Shown: one piece after another, positions 8,370 to 15,801 of the stretch
How positions within the stretch are numbered: position 1 is the stretch's first letter
Layout of the letters: each line of letters starts with the position of its first letter
Origin: Candidatus Vecturithrix granuli
Lineage (GTDB): Bacteria; Moduliflexota; Moduliflexia; Moduliflexales; Moduliflexaceae
NCBI GenBank assembly: GCA_000739535.1
Contig: DF820480.1
Coordinates: 42,266-106,265 of the forward strand
DNA: 64,000 nucleotides
Direction of reading: 5' to 3'
Notes under the pieces: model-generated
The model's database searches: none
Told to the model about the DNA's origin: nothing
Seen by the model: only the letters and a program-made list of their open reading frames with translations
Position numbers and translations under genes: made by a program

Positions 8370-9104
8370 ATGTTCGCGGTGTATCCATTTTCTTGCATTA
8401 TTCCGGCTCTGCACGAAGCCGAAGGCATCAATGCCTGTTTGGAGCGTTTGTTCCGCCATGTCACGCCGGATATATGCGAAGTGATTGTGGTAGATGGCGA
8501 TGCTGAGGGGAGTACGATCCGGCAGATTACGTATCCTAACGTCGTCACGTTTTGCGCGCTGCGCGGACGCGGCGCGCAGATGAACGCCGGCGCGCGGCAG
8601 GCGCGCGGCGAACGCCTGATTTTTCTCCACGCCGATACCGTGCTGCCTGCCAACGCCCTGGTATTGGTTCAAGAGACGTTGGCCAAGCCGGATTTTGTCG
8701 CGGGGGCTTTTACGCTGCGCTTCGACAGTCCGCGCATGGCGTTCAGACTGATTGAACTGGCCGCGTCGTGGAGGTATCGTTTCACCCGACTGCCTTACGG
8801 CGATCAGGCGATTTTTATGACGAGGGCTTACTTCTGGAAAATTGGCGGGTTTGCCGAGATTCCGTTGATGGAAGACCTCGACCTGATGCGGCGCACCAAA
8901 AGGCGCGGCGACCGGATCTGCATTCTGCCGGACGCCGTCACCACCTCGGCGCGGCGTTGGGAGCAGGAAGGCGTCCTGTATTGCGTGTTGCGCTCCTGGA
9001 TCCTAGCATCATTGTTTTGCGCGGGCGTGTCGCCGCGAACACTGTCCCGCTATTATCGCGTCTGGCGCGTCGGCGCGCATCACCACACGGAGGAACCGGT
9101 ATGA
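8370..9104 (+). CDS. TIGR04283-family glycosyltransferase (GT2, rSAM/selenodomain-associated transferase 2)
   Basis: A 244-residue GT-A fold protein. SCIIPALHEAEGI opens the fold, EVIVVDGDAEGST is the nucleotide-binding Asp region, RGRGAQMNAGAR is the family's diagnostic block, and LIFLHADTVLP holds the metal-binding HADT motif. PYGDQAIFM and EDLDLMRR follow in the expected order. It pairs with the TIGR04282 protein at 4460; neither substrate is known. The start is uncertain because the 5' end lies next to REP repeats: ATG 8370 is chosen over GTG 8361. Confidence 0.85.
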   Translation: MFAVYPFSCIIPALHEAEGINACLERLFRHVTPDICEVIVVDGDAEGSTIRQITYPNVVTFCALRGRGAQMNAGARQARGERLIFLHADTVLPANALVLVQETLAKPDFVAGAFTLRFDSPRMAFRLIELAASWRYRFTRLPYGDQAIFMTRAYFWKIGGFAEIPLMEDLDLMRRTKRRGDRICILPDAVTTSARRWEQEGVLYCVLRSWILASLFCAGVSPRTLSRYYRVWRVGAHHHTEEPV

Positions 9105-9925
9105 CGACCTGGATCATCCACCATGAAGCGATCTTACGCCTGGGGGCGTTTGCGGTGATGCTCGGCTTGTTGACCGTCGGGGAGCTTCTGACCCCGCGCC
9201 GTCCGTTAACCGCGTCGAAAGCGGTGCGCTGGTATAGCAATCTTGGTTTGGTATTTGTCAACAGTCTGACGCTGCGCTGGAGTTTTCCGATCCTGGCGGT
9301 CGGATTTGCCAGCCTGGCGCAGGAACGCCAGTGGGGACTGTTCAATAATATTGCGGCGCCAACAGCCGTGCGCATCATCGCATCATTGCTTGTGTTGGAT
9401 TGCGCGATTTATTTGCAGCACGTCATGTTTCACGCCGTGCCGCTGCTGTGGCGTCTGCACCGGATGCACCATACGGATCTGGATTATGACCTGACCACCG
9501 GTTTGCGGTTTCATCCCGTTGAGATTATGCTGTCAATGGGGATCAAAATCGGCGTGGTGGCCGTGCTTGGCCCTCCGGCTGTCGCGGTAGTGCTCTTCGA
9601 AATCATCCTGAACCTGACGGCCATGTTCAACCACAGCAATATCATGCTGCCCCTGCATGTTGACCGTATGTTGCGCTGGTTTCTGGTCACGCCGGACATG
9701 CACCGCGTTCATCACTCGGTCATTCACAAGGAATCCGACAGCAATTTCGGGTTTAGCGTGCCCTGGTGGGATTATCTGTTCGGCACCTATCGCGCCCAGC
9801 CCCAACAAGGACATGCGGACATGACGATTGGACTGAAGGAATTTCGCGACCCCAAATATCTGCACCTTGTCTGGCTGTTCGTACAGCCCTTTTTACGTGC
9901 AGAGAAAAGTATAACTACGAAATGA
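9101..9925 (+). CDS. Fatty acid hydroxylase/sterol desaturase family membrane protein
   Basis: Starts at an ATG overlapping the previous stop by four bases (ATGA), so translation is coupled. The 274-residue product has membrane helices near residues 15-35, 50-70, 90-110 and 145-170. The di-iron histidine boxes of the superfamily are present: HVMFH, HRMHH, and HRVHHS later. Members hydroxylate or desaturate lipids such as fatty acids, sterols or carotenoids. Its operon mates (a glycosyltransferase and a VTT membrane protein) suggest a role in membrane lipid or glycolipid modification. The substrate cannot be told from sequence. Confidence 0.88.
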   Translation: MTTWIIHHEAILRLGAFAVMLGLLTVGELLTPRRPLTASKAVRWYSNLGLVFVNSLTLRWSFPILAVGFASLAQERQWGLFNNIAAPTAVRIIASLLVLDCAIYLQHVMFHAVPLLWRLHRMHHTDLDYDLTTGLRFHPVEIMLSMGIKIGVVAVLGPPAVAVVLFEIILNLTAMFNHSNIMLPLHVDRMLRWFLVTPDMHRVHHSVIHKESDSNFGFSVPWWDYLFGTYRAQPQQGHADMTIGLKEFRDPKYLHLVWLFVQPFLRAEKSITTK

Positions 9926-10671
9926 CGAAAAATACTCTGAGGATTAACCGCGTCCTGAAGCGAATAGGCGCAGAGTTGCAAAGCACCCGCGCGCGCCTTG
10001 CATTAGGGGCGGCGATCGTTATCGGACTGATTGCCGCGTATTGGATACTCAAAGCGACCGGGACATTAGACGAAATCTGTGACTGTCAGACGCTGCACGC
10101 TCACATTGTCCATCTTGGCGTGTTTGGTCCGCTGGCTATTATCGGGCTGATGGCGGCCGCCATTGTGGTCAGCCCCATTCCGAGCGCGCCGATTGCTATT
10201 GCGTCCGGTCTGGCCTACGGACATATCTGGGGTACGCTCTACATCGTCATCGGAGCCGAAATCGGCGCGATCACGGCATTTTCGATTGGCCGGATGGTTG
10301 GGTATGACATCTTACACCGATGGTTTGGCGAGCGATTGTCTATGGGATTACTCGGTTCGCAATGGAGTTTGATGTTAATCGTGCTGCTCGGACGGCTGCT
10401 CCCCTTTATCTCGTTCGACATTCTCAGCTATGCCGCCGGCCTGACGCCCCTGCGTTTTTGGCGCTTTGCGCTGGTGACGCTGCTGGGTGTCATTCCCGTC
10501 AGCTTTTTGCTGGCGCATTTTGGCGAAGAATTCGGCTCGACGGACATGACGCGCATGACCGTCGCCGTGTTAGCCCTCGGCGGCGTCACGCTGATTCCCG
10601 TTGTCGTGAAGTGGCTGCGCATCCGCCGCAAACGGGATCAGGGCATCAACGAGAAGAATTCTCAACAATAG
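9922..10671 (+). CDS. Second TVP38/TMEM64 (VTT domain) membrane protein
   Basis: A 249-residue protein whose ATG again overlaps the preceding stop (ATGA), making three coupled genes in a row. One N-terminal helix (residues 22-42) is followed by the VTT core: VSPIPSAPIAIASGLAYG and LLGRLLPFISFDILSYAAG, which retains the R-x-x-P block. The C-terminus is basic and probably cytoplasmic. It is a diverged paralogue of the protein at 5633. Confidence 0.87.
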   Translation: MTKNTLRINRVLKRIGAELQSTRARLALGAAIVIGLIAAYWILKATGTLDEICDCQTLHAHIVHLGVFGPLAIIGLMAAAIVVSPIPSAPIAIASGLAYGHIWGTLYIVIGAEIGAITAFSIGRMVGYDILHRWFGERLSMGLLGSQWSLMLIVLLGRLLPFISFDILSYAAGLTPLRFWRFALVTLLGVIPVSFLLAHFGEEFGSTDMTRMTVAVLALGGVTLIPVVVKWLRIRRKRDQGINEKNSQQ

Positions 10672-10678
10672 AAAGGAG

Positions 10679-11375
10679 ATGTTTCATGCTAATTCCTCAG
10701 GGAGAAATCCTCAAGACTCGGTCGAATCCTTTCAGGCATTCAAAAAATCATTTTCTTATGGCTCGCGCAGCGACCTGAATTTTAAATTTTGGGCCGGCCT
10801 GCCAGACGAAGAGGCCGGACAATTTTTTCAAGAACTGTTATGGAAATTAGGCGATGCGGCCGATGACGGCGCGTTTGGCCGGCTGCTGGATCTGATGTAC
10901 GCCTGGCAAGTACGCGGTTATGCCGGCGAAAGTACGTGGAACTATGACGACGGCCCGTTTACGCCGTTGGGCAAGCCACTGAAGAAAGCGCGGCTGGCAT
11001 TGTTGACGTCCAGCGGTCATTTTGTCGAAGGCGACGATCCGCAGCCATTTGGGGTACCCAATATGTCGCAAGACGAAGCCATGGCGCGCATCGGAGAGTT
11101 TTTGAAGCAGAATCCCACGCTTTCGGTGATTCCCGCGACAACTCCGAACGACCGGCTGCGCGTGAGGCACGGCGGCTACGATATCCGCGGCGCGCAGCGC
11201 GACCCGAATGTGGCGCTTCCGCTTGAACGCCTGCGAGAAATCCAACAGGAAGGACTGGTTGGAGAATTGGCGCCGGACGCGGCAGCGCGAAACGCTGATG
11301 GCCGCCTTTGAATTGCTGGAACAGGCCGGCCAGGGTGAAACCATTCGCTATTTGCCAGGAACGTATCGCCCATAA
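10679..11375 (+). pseudogene. Glycine/sarcosine/betaine reductase selenoprotein-B-like (GrdB-like) protein, frameshifted and shortened
   Basis: From 10679 the frame encodes FSYGSRSDLNFKF, a YDDGPFTP block, RLALLTSSGHFVEGDDPQPF and RLRVRHGGYDIR, all typical of the single-domain GrdB-like family found in selenodomain clusters. It ends prematurely at 11311. The expected C-terminal end (RQRETLMAAFELLEQA, then YLPGTY) continues in the +1 frame to 11375, and the stretch between, which holds the family's active-site loop, is missing. The ribosome site AAAGGAG is spaced better for an ATG at 10686, in another frame, than for 10679, hinting at a further small indel near the start. Probably inactive. 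Confidence 0.7.
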
Positions 11376-11399
11376 CAGGGTAAATCTGTTAGGTTCTCT

Positions 11400-11450
11400 C
11401 AGGAGTGCGACGCGGTCGTCGTATCAGAAATGCCGCTGCGACGACCTGGA
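11400..11450. repeat. Degenerate REP-like palindrome
   Basis: Carries AGGAGTGCGACGCGGTCGTC followed by a decayed inverted half (CTGCGACGACC). The rest of the 259-bp gap holds an unrelated inverted repeat near 11548-11595 (AACGGACACAAGAAC against GTTCTTGTATCCGTT), which may be a terminator or part of the DUF547 leader. Confidence 0.6.
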
Positions 11451-11634
11451 TGCTTTTCATGGTGAAAAATTCTTGAGAACGTAACAGCCCTGCCCGTTTA
11501 CGGGGGGAATGAGGGGGATATTGCGTAAGTCCTGTTAAAATTCCTAACGGACACAAGAACCCAATGGAGATTGTTCTTGTATCCGTTGGGAGTTTTGCAG
11601 AAGATTACTAATCTACAACGAGAAGGAGAACACT

Positions 11635-12393
11635 ATGCGAGTTTTACGATTCGTGACAACATGCGCCATATTCGTGTTTGGCGTGTTCCTGCTTGTGAGC
11701 AGTTCAAGCAGTCAGGCGGAAACGATTGTGGACAACGCAATTTATGCGGAGTTGCTTGAAAAATATTTGCAGGATGGGGTCGTCAATTATGAGGGCTTGA
11801 AAACCGAAGAGACGCGCCTGGATCAGTATCTCGCCCTTCTGGATCAAACCGATCCTGACGCATTGGCGCGGAACGAGCAGTTTGCCTTCTATATGAACGC
11901 CTACAATGCCTATACCCTCAAACTGATTGTTGAGCATTATCCGGTGAAATCCATCAAGGATATCGGCGGCCTGTTCAAAAGTCCCTGGAAGATCAAATTC
12001 TGCAAGGTGGGCGGGGAAACCCTGACGCTGGACGATATTGAACATAATATCCTCCGTCCGCGCTTTCAGGATGCGCGGGTGCATTTTGCCATTAATTGCG
12101 CGGCTAAAGACTGCCCGCCGCTGATCTCAGTTCCCTATCAGGGGGCGATGCTGGATCAGCAATTAGACGCCAACACGCGGGCGTTTCTCAACAACCCCGC
12201 CAAAACCTATCTGGACGGCGATACCCTGTGGGTGTCGAGCATTTTCAAGTGGTTTGGCGAAGATTTTAACAAAGATCCCTTGAGTTTTGTCTTGACGTAT
12301 GCAGAGGGGGATTTTAAACAACGTTTAGAGGACGCCAAAGATCGGATCAAGGTCAAATACCTGAAGTACGACTGGTCGTTGAATGGCCAATAA
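11635..12393 (+). CDS. Secreted DUF547 domain protein
   Basis: The 252-residue protein has a signal peptide (hydrophobic residues 8-23, cleavage likely near SSQA-E). The DUF547 core is complete: FAFYMNAYNAYTLK, a short loop with a Cys, HNILRPRF, then VHFAINCAAKDCPPL and SSIFKWFGEDF. The conserved His and Cys residues hint at a catalytic or metal-binding site, but no activity is established for the family. ATG 11635 follows AGAAGGAG. DUF547 proteins recur beside TVP38 and TIGR04282/04283 proteins, which fits its place at the end of this cluster. Confidence 0.88.
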   Translation: MRVLRFVTTCAIFVFGVFLLVSSSSSQAETIVDNAIYAELLEKYLQDGVVNYEGLKTEETRLDQYLALLDQTDPDALARNEQFAFYMNAYNAYTLKLIVEHYPVKSIKDIGGLFKSPWKIKFCKVGGETLTLDDIEHNILRPRFQDARVHFAINCAAKDCPPLISVPYQGAMLDQQLDANTRAFLNNPAKTYLDGDTLWVSSIFKWFGEDFNKDPLSFVLTYAEGDFKQRLEDAKDRIKVKYLKYDWSLNGQ

Positions 12394-12572
12394 TTGAGAA
12401 AAGAGCATGATTCTTGCGTCTATATCAATTCCAGTAGTTTCACAGGAGTCGTATATGTGAACAGCCTTGTTCACATACGCACGGGATGAGAATCAACGTC
12501 AGGAGTGCAAAAGGATCACGCGAAGCACTCGGTGTCATGCACAAATTTTTAGGAGTGTGATGAGGTCATCGC
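12394..12572. other. Intergenic stretch with hairpin and decayed REP-like units
   Basis: Contains a clean small hairpin (TATGTGAACA against TGTTCACATA, 12454-12477) and two decayed AGGAGTG units near 12500 and 12550. No gene start is visible for the binding-protein remnant that follows, so its 5' end was probably lost when repeats moved here. Confidence 0.45.
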
Positions 12573-12822
12573 AAAATGGACTGCTCTTCGGCCCCTTTGC
12601 CGATTTGCTGCCAAATCAAACATTGGTGAATTGGGAACGGGCATCCGTGAAAAACGATTTTGGCGAGCCGGTAGAAGGAATGGAATCGCCGTATGGCCGC
12701 GCCCAGGTTGTTTTCGCCTACGATACAGCCCGGCTGTCTGCGCCGCCCAAAACGATGGGTGAATTATTCGATTGGATTCGTCAGTATCCGGGGAAATTCG
12801 CCTATCCGGCTCCACCAGATTT
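12573..12822 (+). pseudogene. ABC transporter substrate-binding protein fragment (YnjB/thiamin-type)
   Basis: Encodes NGLLFGPFADLLPNQ, then EGMESPYGRAQVVFAYD, then YPAPPDF, blocks characteristic of the middle of YnjB-like periplasmic binding proteins. Both ends are missing. The reading frame stops making sense exactly where an ABC ATPase fragment begins, so a single deletion joined the two. The signal peptide, the C-terminal lobe and the whole permease gene expected between them are gone. Confidence 0.75.
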
Positions 12823-13611
12823 CAGCTGTTCCCGTTTTTGAACGTCGAACAAAACGTGGTGTTCGGCCTGCGGATGCGTGGACGCCTCGGGCGGCAGGAG
12901 TGGCAGCGCGTCAATGACATGCTGGAACTTGTCTAACTGACCGGGCTGAATCGCCGTAAAGTCCATGAACTCTCGGGCGGACAACAGCAGCGGGTCAGCC
13001 TGGCTCGCGCCCTTGTGCTGCAACCCGCCGTGCTGCTGCTCGATGAGCCGTTGAGCAATTTAGACGCCGCGCTCCGGCAGCAGATGCGCGAACTCATCAA
13101 ATCCATTCAGGCGCAGATTCGCATGACTATGCTGTTTGTCACCCACGACCAGACCGAGGCCCTGACGCTTTCGCATCGAGTAAGCGTGCTGTTGGATGGG
13201 CGTTTGCGTCAAATCGGCGCGCCACAGCAGGTCTTTTACGAACCGGTTGATACGGAGGTCGCACGATTTTTCGGCGGCTGTAACTTTTTCAGCGGACGCT
13301 TCGAAAATGGCCGGTTTCATTCCGACATCGGCGCGTTTGAATTGACGCAGCTTCCCGGCGTGAACGGTCACGCGCTCACGGCAACAATCCGGCCTGAGGA
13401 TATTGTGATTGCCGAACAACGCGGACAAGGAATCGAAGCCATTGTGCAGGGCGTCAGTTTTGAAGGAAGCGCAACCCGGCTGCGCGTCGAGATTCAAGGG
13501 CAATCCTGGTGTGTATTAAGCAATTCCCCCGGATTTTCCATTGGACAGCCCGTATGTCTGCGCTTTCCGCCAGAAAAAATCCGCATTTTTACAGGAGGTT
13601 CTTCAACATGA
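12823..13611 (+). pseudogene. ABC transporter ATPase fragment (YnjD-like), lacking Walker A and with an internal stop
   Basis: Begins abruptly at the Q-loop (QLFPFLNVEQNVVFG), so the Walker A half is missing. An in-frame TAA interrupts it at 12934. Beyond that the signature LSGGQQQRVSLARAL, Walker B VLLLDEPLSNLD, the H-loop VTHDQTEAL and a TOBE-like tail (ATIRPEDIVIAE) are intact, and 13015-13611 still looks like an open frame. ATP hydrolysis is impossible without Walker A. The stop overlaps the start of the nucleoside hydrolase gene, showing the former operon order: binding protein, permease, ATPase, hydrolase, kinase-like protein. Confidence 0.8.
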
Positions 13612-14480
13612 ACGTCTATTTTGATTGCGACAATACCATGGGCCTGCCAGGCTGCGACATGGACGACGGCATGGCGCTGCTGTATCTGTTGGGACACGAG
13701 CGAATTCGCCTGCGCGCGGTCACGACAAGTTTCGGCAACAGCACGATTGCGCAAGTGCATGCCAACACGGAACGCATGTTTCGGGAACTGGGCCTTGAGC
13801 AGATTCCGCTGCGAAAAGGCGCGGCCTCGCCGCAGGAGCGTGAGAGTGAGGCTTCCAGGTTTTTAGCGTCTGCGCTGATGCAGGAGACTGAACCGGCGAC
13901 CCTGCTGATTACCGGTTCACCCACCAACATCTACGCCGCCTGCCTTGAGAATGAGCGCATTCTCGCGCACATTGACGAAATGGTCTTCATGGGTGGCGTC
14001 ACAGAGCCGCTCATCATCGGTGGCAAGCCGATGGCGGAACTGAATTTCTCCTCGGATCCCGAGGCCATGCATTATCTGATCAATTGCCCGGTTCCCAAAA
14101 CGATCATAAGCGCTCAGATATGCCTGAACGCCTTTTTCGATGCGTCGAAGATGGCTGAGGTACTGGAACATCAGGAGATTCCGGCGTTTGCGTATATGCG
14201 CGAGCCGCTGCAATTGTGGTACGATTTCATCAGCCGGCAATATGGCGCGCCGGGCTTTCACGCATGGGATGTGACGGCCGCGGTGTACCTGACGAACCCG
14301 GAATTGTTTGATCGCCGGGACATCAGCGTGACGTCAAGCGTCGCCGATTTGCAAAGCGGTTGGCTGCGCCTCGACCAGCAATCCCACCTTAACCGGGTGA
14401 ACGTGCCGGAACGCATCCTGGATAGGGACCGTTTCTGGCGTGAAATCTTTGCGACCTGGAAGGAAGTTCGACGCCCATGA
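13608..14480 (+). CDS. Nucleoside hydrolase family protein (IUNH)
   Basis: The 290-residue protein begins with DCDNTMGLPGCDMDDGMAL, matching the calcium-binding N-terminus (DxDNxxxxxDD) of inosine-uridine-type hydrolases. LLITGSPTNIY, MGGV and HAWDVTAAVY give the remaining substrate and calcium contacts. The family cleaves N-glycosidic bonds of nucleosides or related compounds. Its start ATG overlaps the TGA of the ABC ATPase remnant, behind AGGAGG. The frame also extends upstream to 13509, which I take as read-through into the ATPase region. The lost YnjBCD-like transporter probably imported its substrate. Confidence 0.88.
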   Translation: MNVYFDCDNTMGLPGCDMDDGMALLYLLGHERIRLRAVTTSFGNSTIAQVHANTERMFRELGLEQIPLRKGAASPQERESEASRFLASALMQETEPATLLITGSPTNIYAACLENERILAHIDEMVFMGGVTEPLIIGGKPMAELNFSSDPEAMHYLINCPVPKTIISAQICLNAFFDASKMAEVLEHQEIPAFAYMREPLQLWYDFISRQYGAPGFHAWDVTAAVYLTNPELFDRRDISVTSSVADLQSGWLRLDQQSHLNRVNVPERILDRDRFWREIFATWKEVRRP

Positions 14481-15538
14481 TTGATTCGCACGCCATGCAA
14501 ACGCAGATAGAAAAATATCTCCGCACTCCTGAGGCCCTCCGGATTCCGGAGATCGGCGGGCGCGAGTTTCATGTGACGCTGCTTGCGCGCGGCGAATATA
14601 ATCTGAATTATCTGCTGACCTCGCAGACTGACGACCGACAGTGTGTGTTCCGCGTCAATATTGGAACACAAATTAATCGCGCCGATCAAATTCTCTATGA
14701 ATATCGCGCGCTCAAACTGCTTGCAGGCAGCGGCGTCACACCTGTGCCATATATGGTGGATGATTCGCGGGAATTTTTTCCACAGGGGATTTTACTGATG
14801 GAGTATCTCCCCGGAGAACCTCTGGATTATAGGCGTGATACCGACGATGCGGCGCGCGTGTTTGCCGCGATTCATCAGGTTGATGTTCCGGTAGAACAGA
14901 ACCATCTGATTCGGGAGGATGCGCCGCTTTCGTTGATTTACGGCGAATGCGCCCGCCTGCTCGACGTCTATTTCACCTCCGAACTCGCCGATCCTGAGAT
15001 TCGAGCCTATTTACAGGAGGTACTCGCCTGGATGGATGCTCATCGAGGTGAGGAGCGCTATTACCAGGCCGATCCCTGGCCATGCATTGTGAATACCGAA
15101 GTTAATTCCGGGAATTTCATTGTGAATCGCGATCTCCAGACGATTCATTTAGTAGATTGGGAAATGCCGCGCTGGGGCGATCCGTCGCAGGATTTATCGC
15201 ATTTTTGCGCTCCGTTGACCACGCTCTGGAAAACCACATTCCGTATGACCGATGCTCAGAAGCGTGCGTTCCTGAACGCGTATAAAGCCCATATCAAAGA
15301 CTCTCATCTGCGCGACACCTTAGACGAGCGCGTCCGGCTGCGCGACCCCTTTGTCTATCTGCGCGGCATCTCCTGGTCAGCGATGGGGTGGGTCGCGTAT
15401 CAGACCACCTTCAGCGGCATGAAAAATCAGGATACCTGGGACAAATTACAGCAATACATGCAATTAGAATTCATCCGGTCATTGTTTGATCCTTACCTCG
15501 GCGGAGAATTGATCATATCGCTTTCTCCAACGAATTGA
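14477..15538 (+). CDS. Aminoglycoside/choline phosphotransferase-fold kinase-like protein with altered catalytic loop
   Basis: A 353-residue APH/ChoK-fold protein: a Gly-containing ATP loop (LLARGEYNLNYLL), ILLMEYLPGEPLDY as the hinge, and HLVDWEMPRWGDPSQDLSHF as the metal-binding segment. The catalytic loop, normally HxDxxxxN, reads NTEVNSGN: the catalytic Asp is replaced by Glu and the His by Asn. It may be a slow kinase or a pseudokinase. The ATG overlaps the hydrolase stop by four bases. With the neighbouring hydrolase and the broken YnjB-type transporter it suggests salvage of a nucleoside-like or thiamin-like compound, which is inference. Confidence 0.82.
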   Translation: MIDSHAMQTQIEKYLRTPEALRIPEIGGREFHVTLLARGEYNLNYLLTSQTDDRQCVFRVNIGTQINRADQILYEYRALKLLAGSGVTPVPYMVDDSREFFPQGILLMEYLPGEPLDYRRDTDDAARVFAAIHQVDVPVEQNHLIREDAPLSLIYGECARLLDVYFTSELADPEIRAYLQEVLAWMDAHRGEERYYQADPWPCIVNTEVNSGNFIVNRDLQTIHLVDWEMPRWGDPSQDLSHFCAPLTTLWKTTFRMTDAQKRAFLNAYKAHIKDSHLRDTLDERVRLRDPFVYLRGISWSAMGWVAYQTTFSGMKNQDTWDKLQQYMQLEFIRSLFDPYLGGELIISLSPTN

Positions 15539-15578
15539 AAAAAACTGCCCCTGACCGAAATGAACTTAAGTTTGCATT

Positions 15579-15592
15579 TGAAAACGGTTACA
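15579..15592. promoter_or_regulatory. LacI-family operator
   Basis: TGAAAACGGTTACA matches the LacI-family pattern TGnAAnCGnTTnCA at every fixed base, including the central CG. It lies about 20 bp upstream of the -35 box for the ABC transporter operon. No LacI-family regulator gene is in the window. Confidence 0.6.
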
Positions 15593-15609
15593 ATATTTCG
15601 AAAAAAAAG

Positions 15610-15638
15610 TTGACAGGTTCAAATTCATATTTGACAAT
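15610..15638 (+). promoter_or_regulatory. Probable sigma70-type promoter of the ABC transporter operon
   Basis: TTGACA at 15610-15615 and GACAAT at 15633-15638 are separated by 17 bases. The leader of about 160 bases up to ATG 15802 contains an AGGAGGTG not followed by a start codon. Confidence 0.5.
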
Positions 15639-15801
15639 ACCCTCTTCATTTTACCATGAAAGGCAAAACCTAATTTAGTAAGGAGGTGAAAACATTCTCT
15701 CTGGTTTTCTTGTGTTGAGGTGGAGTTGTATTTTAATCAAACCCTTCATACATGCAGGTGCATATAGGATAATTCATTAACAAAATAAGAAGGAGGAACT
15801 T

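Noticed and set aside
8768..9100. N-terminal extension of the fatty-acid hydroxylase gene
   Set aside because: It overlaps the glycosyltransferase gene in another frame; the ATGA overlap at 9101 is the proper start.
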